This document shows positions 11,079 to 20,822 of a stretch of 64,000 nt of DNA, in pieces. Under the pieces are notes generated by a model. The model did no database searches, was not told the DNA's origin, and saw only the letters and a program-made list of their open reading frames with translations. This DNA is from Galdieria partita. Lineage: Eukaryota > Rhodophyta > Bangiophyceae > Galdieriales > Galdieriaceae. Made by a program: the position numbers and the translations under genes. The stretch spans positions 124,001-188,000 of the forward strand of contig BQMJ01000021.1 of NCBI GenBank assembly GCA_025991245.1, written 5' to 3'. Position 1 is the first letter of the stretch; each line of letters starts with the position of its first letter.

Positions 11079-11414
11079 TTATATAGAACAAACGAATATC
11101 ATGATGATTCCAGTAGTTACAATAGTTACCATTCCACTTCGAGAGCCCAAGGCTTGTAGTATACCAATGCCTTCCTTGGTAACAGAGCCTATTTGAGCCT
11201 TGGAATCAGTAACGTACTTTACATATTCGAGTTGATCCAACGAATAAAATAAATAAGACCCATCAAACCACTGTAAAAGTTACGCACTGAATGCAAATGT
11301 AAATTCAAGTTTTATCCTCGAGAATATATTGTCGGAAAGTGGGGTTTTTCTTGTTTTTTCTCAATAAGAAAACAAGTGAATAACAAGTATATTTCTTGCT
11401 TCATCAACGTTCAT
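11079..11414 (-). CDS. Possible small tail-anchored membrane protein
   Basis: The minus frame 11270-11079 is open after a TTTTACAG acceptor and ends in a stop. It encodes 63 residues: a heptad-like helix ('SLDQLEYVKYVTDSKAQIG') followed by a C-terminal hydrophobic span and two or three residues, the layout of a tail-anchored or SNARE-like protein. A candidate first exon, ATG at 11414 to 11385, could join in phase 0 across a 114-nt intron, longer than usual here, and would overlap the PWP1 leader. Only the last exon is supported; the family is unknown. Confidence 0.4.
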
Positions 11415-11499
11415 AGGAACCAGATTGCTTGGAGATGAACATTGGAAAGCAATTCCTTCACATCCTGATGAAAACCACGTCGGCATTTCGAGTTGGTCA

Positions 11500-12958
11500 A
11501 TGATATCGGCTTTGGTTTGGGTTCCTCGTGGTGCTTCGCAAAACAAGGAGAATGAAATAGAAGACTTTATTTCCAATAGTTGTATCATTGGTGAACATGA
11601 AGAAGTTATGCAAGAAAGTGAGTCAGACTCTTCATCAGTATCCGTCGACGATGTTTTGGCTCCCGAGCTGAACAGCCTGACCCATCAAGATACGTTACAA
11701 GAAAACTATGAAAGAGACCAAGAGGATGAGGAAGAAAAGGAAGACCTCCAATATCGGTTCGTATCATATTTTTACTTTACGTAGAATTGACATAATTTAT
11801 AGTGAAACGGATGCTGTGGTCATATGTGGTTTGACAGAAGATGAGGTTTCATCTTTGGTATTTTATGTTGTGGAAGACACCGAAGATGGACCTCATTTGT
11901 ACCCTCATCATGATTTGGTGCTTTCATCTTTTCCTTTGTCACTGGCTTGGTCCGATGTCTCTAGCTTTGATCGTTGGAGGAACTGTCGCAGTTGCGTTGC
12001 TGTTGGAAGCCTTATACCCCAAATCGAGATATATGATGCAAATGCTATTGACGAGTTGGAACCTGTTGCTATTCTTGGGGAAACTCGTGTCTCAAGACGT
12101 TCATCCAGTTCCGCCAAAAGTAGAACTAAAAGAAGACCGAAGAAAGTGGATTCAGAGTATCATACGGACTCTGTATTAAGCTTATCGTGGAATAGGAACG
12201 AGAAACAGTTTTTAGCGAGCGGTTCAGCTGATTGTACTGTTCGTTGTTGGGATATTACCACCTGTAAGAGTGTTCGAACATGGGCACATCATGAAAAGGA
12301 AGTTCAAAGTGTTTGCTGGCATGAAAAGGAACCCACTTTACTCTTGTCTGGTTCTTTTGATGGGACTGTTTCACTTTTGGATACTCGAGTGGACCAAAAT
12401 ATTCCAAACTTTTGTTTGTCTGTTTCTTCTGATGTGGAAGCTGTTTGCTGGGTTCCTACGAGTTGGGGAGGCGATGCGAGCTTTCAGTTTTTGACTACAC
12501 TCGAAGATGGTACAATGCAACTATTCGACAGTAGAATGACAAGCTCTGAAAGTCAGCTTTCAGTTGCATTGTGGTCCTGTAAGGCTCATGCGAAGGCTGT
12601 CTCAGCTTGCACATTCTCTGCACATTTCAAAGGATTGCTAGTGACTGGTTCTTTGGATGAAAGCCTCAGACTTTGGGATTGTAAGGACAATCGACCTCAG
12701 TTGGTGAAAGAATGGAGTACCACAGGAGTAGGAGCCATTTTTGCTACTCAATTTTGTCAAGATAAAGAGATGTCGAATTGGTTGGCACTGAGTGGTTCTA
12801 AAGGGAAACTAGAGTTGATGGACATTCTCACTATTGGAGACACGCTAGTACAACACTTTCCAGAATGTTCACAACTAGATTCACGTTTATATCGCAATAA
12901 TAATCGTAGTTTTATAGGAGCCTATTCGGATGATGAAAGTTTATCTTCTTCAGATTAA
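11500..12958 (+). CDS. PWP1: Periodic tryptophan protein 1 homologue (WD40, ribosome biogenesis)
   Basis: A nucleolar WD40 protein involved in ribosome biogenesis and rDNA transcription. Exons are 11500-11756 and 11803-12958 (46-nt intron), 470 aa against about 500 in human. The family opening 'MISALVWVPRGASQ' fixes the start at 11500. An acidic stretch precedes the intron, and the splice yields 'QYRETDAVVICG', matching the conserved segment before the propeller. WD repeats follow, for example 'DSVLSLSWNRNEKQFLASG' and 'SADCTVRCWD'. A shorter 28-nt intron to an earlier AG would also keep frame, but it is unusually short and gives a poorer match. Confidence 0.9.
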
Positions 12959-13099
12959 ACATATATAGATTGAGTTTGGAATATGAATGTTTGTACAAAG
13001 TTGGAGACTCCAAGACCCATTCAACAACATAATCGCATTGGATATACAATTCCTAACAAATATATCATCAAGTCATACAGAGACACACGGATGCTTATT

Positions 13100-15011
13100 T
13101 TATTCCAAGTTAGTGCTAGAAGACTGCGATGCAAATATAATATTCGGAGGAACCTGCAAATAACCTTGCAGAGTGCGTAGCTCAAGAATATCCAAATAAT
13201 AGTTGTTTCCTATATAACCAAAGCAACGAAACGGTTCAATCAACTGTCCATCTTCTCCAAAAGCGTTGCTTTCATCAGATTCCGACACGTCGTCATCACA
13301 AAAAGACTTGTTTGACCCAACGATGCCAACATATGAGTCGGACCCTTCAATAGAAGCACAATCTCTCTTTAGGTATTCTATTCTTCTCTTCCATTCACTT
13401 TCTACTTGTGAAATCGCATTCGACAAGTAAGGCAACTCTACAGAATAGTAATGTAACAAATCCTGAACTCTGAATATAAGACCACAGCGATATAAACAGT
13501 GCAATAGGTGTTTCAGAGGATCTGTTTCTAGTACATCATTCATATACCAAACAAGTTGATTGGAACAAGTTTTTCCTTCTTCTGTATAAAAAGAACAATC
13601 ATAGTCTCTCATGCCACACAAAAGCTTACCAAGTTTCTTCAACTTTTCAAGTAACATATCAGTCATCAGATCCATAGCATGTTGACTGCAATGAGTAAAA
13701 CCAATTTGCATGAAAATACTATACATAAAACCTCTCAAAAGTTGCCATTCATACTGAGGAGGATACTTCTCCGCCTCTGCTTCTTGACCAATAACTTCAT
13801 GAAGCATAGAACTTTCACAAGGAACATACCCTCCTTCTTTGGAATCTAAAAGTTCTGCATTGGACAAAGTGGGTGAAGAATCGGACTGATTCGGAAGAAG
13901 GCTATTCGAATTGTTTTCATTAGAATAACTTTCAAAAGTTTCCTTCATTTGATAAACGTTCATAAGTTTTCTACAGTTCTTCATTACTTCAGAACTTGCG
14001 TTCCATAAACTGCCATTTTCACCAAGTTGTCCAAATGGGTGATTTCCAACTTTTGTAAATATAAGAGGAACATCTGGAACACAAGAAAATACATCAAACT
14101 GTTCTGGTTGCCAAGACATCATATCATCCATTCCTTCGACGTCGACAACATCCCTATCGGTTTCTATCTGAGAAACAGGTTGATCGCTTTCTTTCAAAAA
14201 TGAAAAGTTGATCGAATCGCAACAAGGAAAACATTTCGTTTTCTCCATAAATTCGGCCATTCGAAAGGAATCTCGTCTATAGGAAGCTTTCAATGGGTAG
14301 CCTTCTTCAGGATCCAAAACACAATTACTAGAAGACCGCTCCACATGATTCATCGAATGGTCTGAATAAGCAAAAGTCGAGTCTGGCGAAATCTTCTTGC
14401 TACTAGTTCCTTCCTTGCTAGATTCTTTCTTGCAAGCAATGGACTTGACTCTTCCACTCTCTGAACTCTCAGCTTCATGCAAGTCTTCTGCTTTGCTTCT
14501 TTGTCTCTTTCGTAAAGGAACTTTGTTGGTCCACTGGTCAAGCAAACGATATTCCGTATAATTCTTTCTTTCCTGTACACCCCTTATTCTAATATTTTCT
14601 TGGAAAACATCTTCCCAATAGAAATTAGTCACATCAGACTCGAGAATACTTCCACCACAACCAAACTCTCTTTGAACAGCGTCCATTTGTGTTTGTATCG
14701 CTTGTTGAAATCCAACAGGAAGATTAGTACAAGACTCTGCTAATAGTAAAGAAAGTTCCTTCCTTAAAGACTCTGAAAACTTTTTGTCATCGTTCAAGTT
14801 AAGAAACCAATTCTTCCACTTGTCTTGATCCTTGATATACAAATTGAACATTCGTTCGTGTCTAGTTAAAACATAGTAACAGTACCTTTAAGGTGGATAG
14901 AAGCCAAGCAGTTTTTGTTTCATCTAGTTCTAACTTTTCGATCAAATATTGTTTGGAGGCAAGGGCACGCAATCGAAACAACTCCACAATATCCACTGTA
15001 CACAATTCCAT
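13100..15011 (-). CDS. Histone-fold (bromodomain-associated) protein, SPT7/SUPT7L-like
   Basis: Probably a subunit of a SAGA- or TFIID-like complex. Exon 1 15011-14886 and exon 2 14830-13100 (55-nt intron, phase 0) give 618 aa. Using the intron avoids an internal ATG at 14851 and adds a natural 42-residue helical N-terminus. Around residues 400-445 is a bromodomain-associated histone-fold helix set ('EWQLLRGFMYSIFMQIGF' then 'HAMDLMTDMLLEKLKKLG'). The middle is Ser-rich and charged (probably disordered) with a basic nuclear-localisation-like patch near residue 155. I see no bromodomain, as in animal SUPT7L and unlike yeast Spt7. Family assignment by the fold is fair; the complex is inference. 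It is tail-to-tail with PWP1. Confidence 0.6.
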
Positions 15012-15689
15012 AATACTGTCACAAACGTACCAAAAAGTGACAGAGAATTCTCTTTTAAAGCTAGGGACTACAAATATATATGTTTGAGCGTGTCAGTGTT
15101 ATGTGTCTAATATGTGTTGCAACTTCAAAACTTGAACATTCCCCAGTCCAATAAGAGCATCTCCTCCCAATGACCAAACATTTCCCAAAAAAAGTGTAAA
15201 ACTATTTTGGAGTGTCTCATTATACAGCCAAGGAAGAAATATTTCCAAATATATTGAATATGCATCCACTGTGAATAGTTGTGATCATACAACTCAAGCA
15301 TTCATTGAATCAATGACAACAGAATATTGCATACACAATATACGGCAAGTTCCTTATACAAATTGTTTCATACCAATCCATTCTGAAACATACGCTATTG
15401 TTACATCATATGTACAATATTCCTAAGATTAAATAACAGTCACATATTCGACGTTGCAGAGCATCATCTTCTTTAAACAGCCCTAGAACAATAAGAAAGA
15501 AAGGAAATTGCAACTCAAAGTAGCACAATAGTCAATCAAATATGTTTACAAAATAAACACCTCAACTTGAGTTGTAAACATCCCAATCACTGGACAAATT
15601 ATAAACCTTTATTCTCAAAACATCTTGCACTTCCTATCATACAAAAAAGACTGAATTGATCTATTGGCAAAGATTGCTTCAATCAGGAG
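15012..15689. other. Large gap with an unexplained open frame (minus, 15099-15284)
   Basis: This 680-bp stretch is long for this locus. On the minus strand 15284-15099 is open for 62 codons to a stop and includes 'GNVWSLGGDALIGLGNVQ', which recalls an RCC1-repeat strand. Upstream are short open pieces bounded by TTCTAG and ATCTTAG acceptors and GT donors, so it could be the last exon of a small spliced gene. No start could be fixed and no family is assigned. The rest is AT-rich and probably serves as 3' UTR for the gene to the right and promoter for the gene to the left. Confidence 0.3.
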
Positions 15690-16255
15690 TCACGATTCAA
15701 GTTCTTCCAAATAATACTCGTCTTCCGATGGATCTGCTTCACCTAAATACTCTGCCAATACCTTTTCGTCGTCCATGATGGTAGCGTCTCCTATAGTATC
15801 CACACTTTCTACAAACGAACTCCTATCGTCCATGTCCCAATCCTCTTCAATCAATCTGTTCAAAGTCTCAGTAAAACATCAATACTATCAGAAAACACCT
15901 ACCGGCCATCTTCCACCAACCAGTCCAATATACAATCGTCACGTGCACGAACGAAAGGAGCACGTTCATCCATGTCGTATTCTACACAAGCCAGATTTTC
16001 CGTGGGGCTTTCAAGCAACTCTTCTACAGTTAAAATATCAGGAGTTATACCGGGTGCTAAAGTTCCTGGATAGTTCTGTCTGGGGTAATAGTCTTTGAGT
16101 TTTTGAAAACCAGGTGGTGGAGGAATGTATTTATCATAGCTTCTTTTTGGGGCTAGCTGCATTATCCACTTTCGACAATGAATACACTTTAAAAAACTTT
16201 GTCTTCGTGATGAAGGACCTGAGTTTCCATAAACGAATACAAAAGCAGTCTCCAT
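15690..16255 (-). CDS. Acidic protein with weak EPL1-like segment
   Basis: Exon 1 16255-15903 and exon 2 15855-15690 (47-nt intron) encode 172 aa. The N-terminal third has a single CxxC (KCIHC) and many basic residues. The middle has 'DKYIPPPPGFQKLKDYYP' and 'EYDMDERAPF'; the YDMDE block after a Pro/Tyr region recalls the enhancer-of-polycomb-like (EPL1) domain of JADE, BRPF and EPC proteins. The C-terminus is very acidic, with a second DWDMDDR block. The match is short and no PHD finger follows, so EPL1 membership is only a suggestion. A Cys-rich open frame just upstream (about 16290-16460, minus) may be another exon, but I could not join it convincingly. Confidence 0.5.
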
Positions 16256-16533
16256 AAAGGTTGGCAAATTTCTGATTTGTAAAATCCAACGAAAATCACA
16301 AAGCTTTCATTCAATCCAATAAAATGGCTTCTGCCGTAGCTTTTCCATAAATGTTCATCCACGCAACTTGTACAGAAACAAATTTGACAAAAACTTGGCA
16401 GTGGATGAAACTCAGTAATGTACGTCAAATGACATGAAGGAGGAAGAAAAAAATGCGCATAACCTCCTCCTTTTGCGCCAAAATTTGCAAGCGTAATGAT
16501 TTCAAAAAGGTGATTGGCGCGTTTCAATATAGA

Positions 16534-17644
16534 ATGTCTTCAGAAGACAAGTGGGTCTTAAGTATTTCTCAACACTTACTTTCAGCAGGCTTCTTTCCAA
16601 CCAACTGTGTTGTAAGTGATAGTGAAACAAACTGCAAAAATTTAAGCAAGTGGCTCGAGACTACTGATTCGAAACTTGTGTTGAAAGAATTGGCAAATTG
16701 GTAAGTTGACAACCTCAAGTTCTTTTGTATTCCCTCTATCTTAAATTTCAACTTGTAGGATTGCTTCCAAGTGGTTTTTGGAAACCGATTTTTTGAAGCA
16801 AGGAAAGAAGGGAAACTTGGTGGAAGGCCTTCTTACGTTTTATAAATATTTAAATATACGTATCCCAGTATCCTTTTTGACCGGAAAAAGTTTTCAATGG
16901 GCTATATACAAATCTATTCTTGATGAAGTGGTTGGCATCATGTTGACCATTCGGGAGTTAAGTGAAGAACCTTGTTTGACGGAACAGGAGCAAGTTCTGT
17001 TTCCCATTGCTCTTGAAGGAACTTTTGAAACGAATGTTAACTCGGACATAAGATTTCTTGATGGAAACTATAGCGAGTCTATGGAAATAACCAGTTTCCA
17101 AGTGCAAAATGAAATGAGAAAGGTTATAGACATCATTACGAAATATAGCTGTGATTCTAGCGAGAATTGGATGAATTTCGACGAAATGAAGGAAAATATC
17201 AATGTACTTGTAGAAAGAGAGCAGCGAGAGAACACATTGCTAGATGCATACCATTCGAATCAACTTGAACGAGATACTACTGTTCTATGGAACCTGTTTT
17301 CACGATTGCACCAAATCATGGAAGAATTTCAAGAAAATCGACAGCAATTGGAAATGCTGGAGAAATGGAAGCAAAATATGCCTAGACTTGATTCTGATTT
17401 GGGAAAGAAAGTGCAAAAGATCGTTGCATTACTTAAGCCTGCTCTTGACATTTTGCAAGAGAATCAATTGTGCAATCAAGTTTGCTCTGAAATAATTCAC
17501 GACGGCAGGAAACTTGAAAGGATGGGGAGCCAAATGAAGCTATCGGAATCTCTCCTCCTTAGACTTGAAAAATACAGAAATACTGCAGAGGATTGCTTCA
17601 ATGGAAAGGATAAGGAAAATATTGACAAACTTAATGAAGTTTGA
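16534..17644 (+). CDS. Coiled-coil protein of unknown function (350 aa)
   Basis: Exons 16534-16700 and 16759-17644 (58-nt intron) encode 350 aa. The first ~110 residues form a compact helical domain ('LLSAGFFPTNCVVS', 'KGNLVEGLLTFYKYLNIR') that resembles the small helical heads of augmin/HAUS or kinetochore coiled-coil subunits. Residues ~130-345 are almost entirely heptad-patterned, charged coiled coil. There is no membrane span or catalytic motif. A HAUS-type role is only a guess from shape. It is divergent from the acidic EPL1-like gene (278 bp) and convergent with adenylosuccinate synthetase. Confidence 0.65.
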
Positions 17645-17813
17645 AGCAAAAAGAATACGTTCCTTGTGAATTCCAATACGACATTTTTCTTTATTCACGA
17701 GAAAGACATTGAATAGTCATATCGAACTGGAAGTTTGATATAAGAACGGACCAACGCGACAAAATTCAAAAGAAGGGTAATATCGAAAGAACTGAGACGG
17801 TTTCGCACAGTGT

Positions 17814-19318
17814 CTACTTTTCTATTAAACAATTTCTTGAAGGACCAACGCCTATGTAACGAATGGGAACCCCGACTAGTTGTTCTATTCGATTGACATA
17901 AGCTTGTGCAGCTTCCGGCAATTGTTCAAAACTAGTAACTTGATGTAAATCAACACCCTGCCAACCGGGGAACGTTTCGTATTCAACTTCGACTTCAGAT
18001 AATACTTCCAGAGATGAAGGGAATCCGTGCAATGGTCGTCCTCGGTGTCGATAACCCACTCCAACCATGATAGATTGGAATTCTGACAAGACATCCAACT
18101 TGGTGAGACAAAGACTGGAATATCCATTTAAAAGAATGGAATATTTTAAAACCATAATGTCCAGCCACCCACATCGACGAGGTCTACCAGTTGTTGTACC
18201 GAACTCTTTGCCAATCTGCTGCATAATCTGACCATTCTTATCAGAGCATTCTGTAGGAAATGGTCCCTCTCCTACACGAGTCGTGTATGCTTTGAAGACA
18301 CCGATAACATTTCCAATCATTTTAGGTGATATCCCTAAACCGGTCAAGGCTCCTCCGATAGTACAGTTGGAGGATGTTACATAAGGATAGGTCCCAAAAT
18401 CTATGTCCAACATAGCTGCATTAGCACCTTCAATCAAAACCGAGCGGCCTTTACTGATTCTCTCGTGAACCCAGGACACCGTTTCTCTGATAAAAGGTTC
18501 AGCACGTCGACTCAAATAATAATATTTTTCAATTTCCTTTTTAGGATCATATTCGAACACTCGAAACCTCTTAAACTTGGTAGCAAGTGACTTTCGAAAC
18601 TTGTCGGGGAAACTTTGAAAGTTCCGCAAGTCCGCTATACGAATGCCAGTACTACGAAGGATTGAATCAATCAGACAGCACGTCAGAGGAAGAAAACTCA
18701 CCGGTTGGCTTTGGAACTGTAACAAGGTCCAATGCCTTTCTTTGTAGTACCAATTTTGCCACCACCTCTCTCTTCTTCTCTCAGTCCATCAACTAATTGA
18801 TGATAATCGAACAAAACATGTGCCTTATCCTACCAGTCGAAACGAACAAGCATTGGGATGAACATCTTACAAGTTAGTGACAAGTACTCTACCGAGATCT
18901 TTATGCGACCTTCAACATCCACACCTTTCGCACTTAAAGCATCTATCTCATTGAAAAAACTTTCCAGATGAAGGACCACTCCGTTTCCGATCTAACAAAA
19001 AGCCAAACGAAGAAAGCATAAGGAGATGAAAACTTTGTTGCAAAACATACCACTGCAGTCACGCCAGGAGACAATAATCCACTTGGAACCAAGTGAAAGG
19101 AATACTTTTTATCTTCCACAACAATAGTGTGGCCAGCGTTGGCTCCTAAAGTTGTTACGCAGATGAATCAGGTGAACAAGAGTCAAGATAGCTGTTTCAC
19201 CTCCTTGACAGCGCGCAACGATATCAAATCTGCTAGCCAAAATATCAATAAGCTTTCCCTTTCCCTCATCTCCCCACTGAACTCCCAAAACTGCTGTTAC
19301 TTGACTTTCCTCTTTCAT
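17814..19318 (-). CDS. purA: Adenylosuccinate synthetase
   Basis: Catalyses GTP-dependent condensation of IMP with aspartate, the first committed step to AMP. Five exons: 19318-19201, 19145-19051, 18991-18893, 18829-18702 and 18651-17814 (introns 50-63 nt), giving 425 aa, the normal length. Catalytic and nucleotide motifs are intact: '[11 protein letters not shown]' at residues 13-23 with the catalytic Asp, 'GGANAGHT' restored by the first splice, '[11 protein letters not shown]', and 'VGEGPFPTE'. There is no obvious long transit peptide; plant enzymes are plastidic, so location is open. It is divergent from RPC8 with 105 bp between start codons. Confidence 0.96.
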
Positions 19319-19423
19319 GCTTGATAACGACTCAAATTTTCCCAGTCTATTGAGTTTTCTTCCGATTATTCGAGCGAGCGATCGGTCACGTTAGACGACT
19401 TGATGATCTTCATGTAGAGTGAA

Positions 19424-20300
19424 ATGTTTAAACTTGCAATTCTGGAAGATACCTTGAGAATTTCACCTGAACGTTTTTCTCTTCCCAAATTCGATGCTTT
19501 AAGTTATACAGTTCATAAAAAATATTCAAACCGGGTACTCCCTGGTGTAGGTACGTTAGTTTTCAGGTCGATTAGCTCTTGTCTATATAATAATTTGTAT
19601 AGGATTGTGCATTGGGTTATGGGATTGGCTTAAATCCGAGGAAGATTATCTTCAACCTGGAGACGGTGGTTCCTGGACAAAGGTTATTCTCTTATAATCG
19701 CAGTCAACTGTTGACGTTCTTCTTACTTGTTTTAGGTCACTTTTCGACTTCTAGTGTTTGAACCTCAAGTAGGAGAAATTATAATCGGAAGGGTTGAACA
19801 TAGTTTTTCTGAAGGTCTTTATGTCTCATTGGATTTTTTCAATAACATTTTCATTGATCGACTGGCTTTACAGGTAATTTGTCTATAATTTGGACGATGA
19901 CCATAGCGTTCTTTACTATGTTATTTTTCGATCAGGAACCTTCTATATTTGATGAAGAAGAACAAGTGTGGATTTGGAAATATCAAGGACATGATTTGCA
20001 TATAGACGTGGTAAGTGTTGATGCAAGAAAGGATTTCATAGTTTTGTGCTCATCGTTGATAGGGCGAAGATATACGTTTCAGAGTGGTCAAGGTGGCCTA
20101 TGACAACTTCGGCAAAGTAAGATTTTCCCGACGACAGAAGATTCCGAATTACTGACTGCTGCTGATAGTCGAATGTTTCAACAGGTGCAATGATTGTTAA
20201 CGGTTCAATAGCTGGAGATGGTACTCTTCGTTCAAGTTACTTGAGGAGAAAACTGAATGTGTTATCAGGTTTGGGTTTGGTTTCTTGGTGGCCAAACTGA
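19424..20300 (+). CDS. RPC8: RNA polymerase III subunit RPC8 (RPB7-like)
   Basis: RPC8 forms the stalk of Pol III with RPC9 and helps initiation and RNA binding. Seven exons: 19424-19550, 19603-19682, 19736-19873, 19936-20010, 20063-20116, 20169-20220 and 20269-20300; all phases close, giving 185 aa. The N-terminal SHS2/RPB7 domain is intact ('FKLAILEDTLRI', 'LPGVGLCIGLWDW', 'PGDGGSWTKVTFR'). The S1-like OB domain follows with 'EIIIGRVEHSFSEGLYVSL' and 'EEEQVWIWKY', and the protein ends in the family-specific 'GLGLVSWW'. Six introns in 877 bp is the highest density in the window. It is convergent with the uS12 gene. Confidence 0.93.
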
Positions 20301-20386
20301 AATGATATTTGAACTACTGTTCGATTATTTTTCGCCAAGAACTAATCTCAAAAGTAAACATCTATTTATATGAAGATTGTATAGTA

Positions 20387-20767
20387 TCACTCCTTCTTCT
20401 TTTTGACACCGTATTTGGAACGTGATGAGGAACGATTAGCAACAGGTGCGAGATCATAGACCCCACGAACCAAGTGATATTGTACTCCAGGAAGATCCTT
20501 CACACGTCCTCCACGAACCATAACCACCGAATGCTCCTGAAGATTGTGCCCTTCTCCAGGAATATATGCAATCACTGTTTCTCCGTTACTTAGTTTCACT
20601 TGAGCTACTTTCCTCTGAGCAGAATTGGGTTTCTTCGGAGTGGTTGTATAAACCCTCAAACACACACCTCTCTTCTGTGGTGCACCTTGTAATGCTGTAT
20701 TTCTTTTATATTTCTGTTGTGGAATTCTCTTCACAGCACCTCTTATTAACTGTCTGATCGTCGTCAT
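20387..20767 (-). CDS. RPS12: Ribosomal protein uS12, bacterial type, probably mitochondrial
   Basis: A 126-aa single-exon protein that matches bacterial uS12 almost end to end: '[14 protein letters not shown]', '[20 protein letters not shown]', '[20 protein letters not shown]' and '[12 protein letters not shown]'. It holds the decoding-centre PNSA and GEGHN loops. Red algal plastid genomes normally keep their own rps12, so a nuclear bacterial-type copy most likely serves the mitochondrion. There is no added presequence; the basic N-terminus would have to act as targeting signal, as in some plant mitochondrial ribosomal proteins. It is divergent from the kinase gene with only 55 bp between start codons. 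Confidence 0.93.
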   Translation of the reverse strand: MTTIRQLIRGAVKRIPQQKYKRNTALQGAPQKRGVCLRVYTTTPKKPNSAQRKVAQVKLSNGETVIAYIPGEGHNLQEHSVVMVRGGRVKDLPGVQYHLVRGVYDLAPVANRSSSRSKYGVKKKKE

Positions 20768-20822
20768 ACGATTCCTATTGAAAATTCAATTCTTTCCAAT
20801 CTCCAATTTGTCTTTGCTGAAA

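Noticed and set aside
11757-11784. 28-nt intron in PWP1
   Set aside because: It is shorter than any other intron here; extending to the next AG gives 46 nt and a better match to the family.
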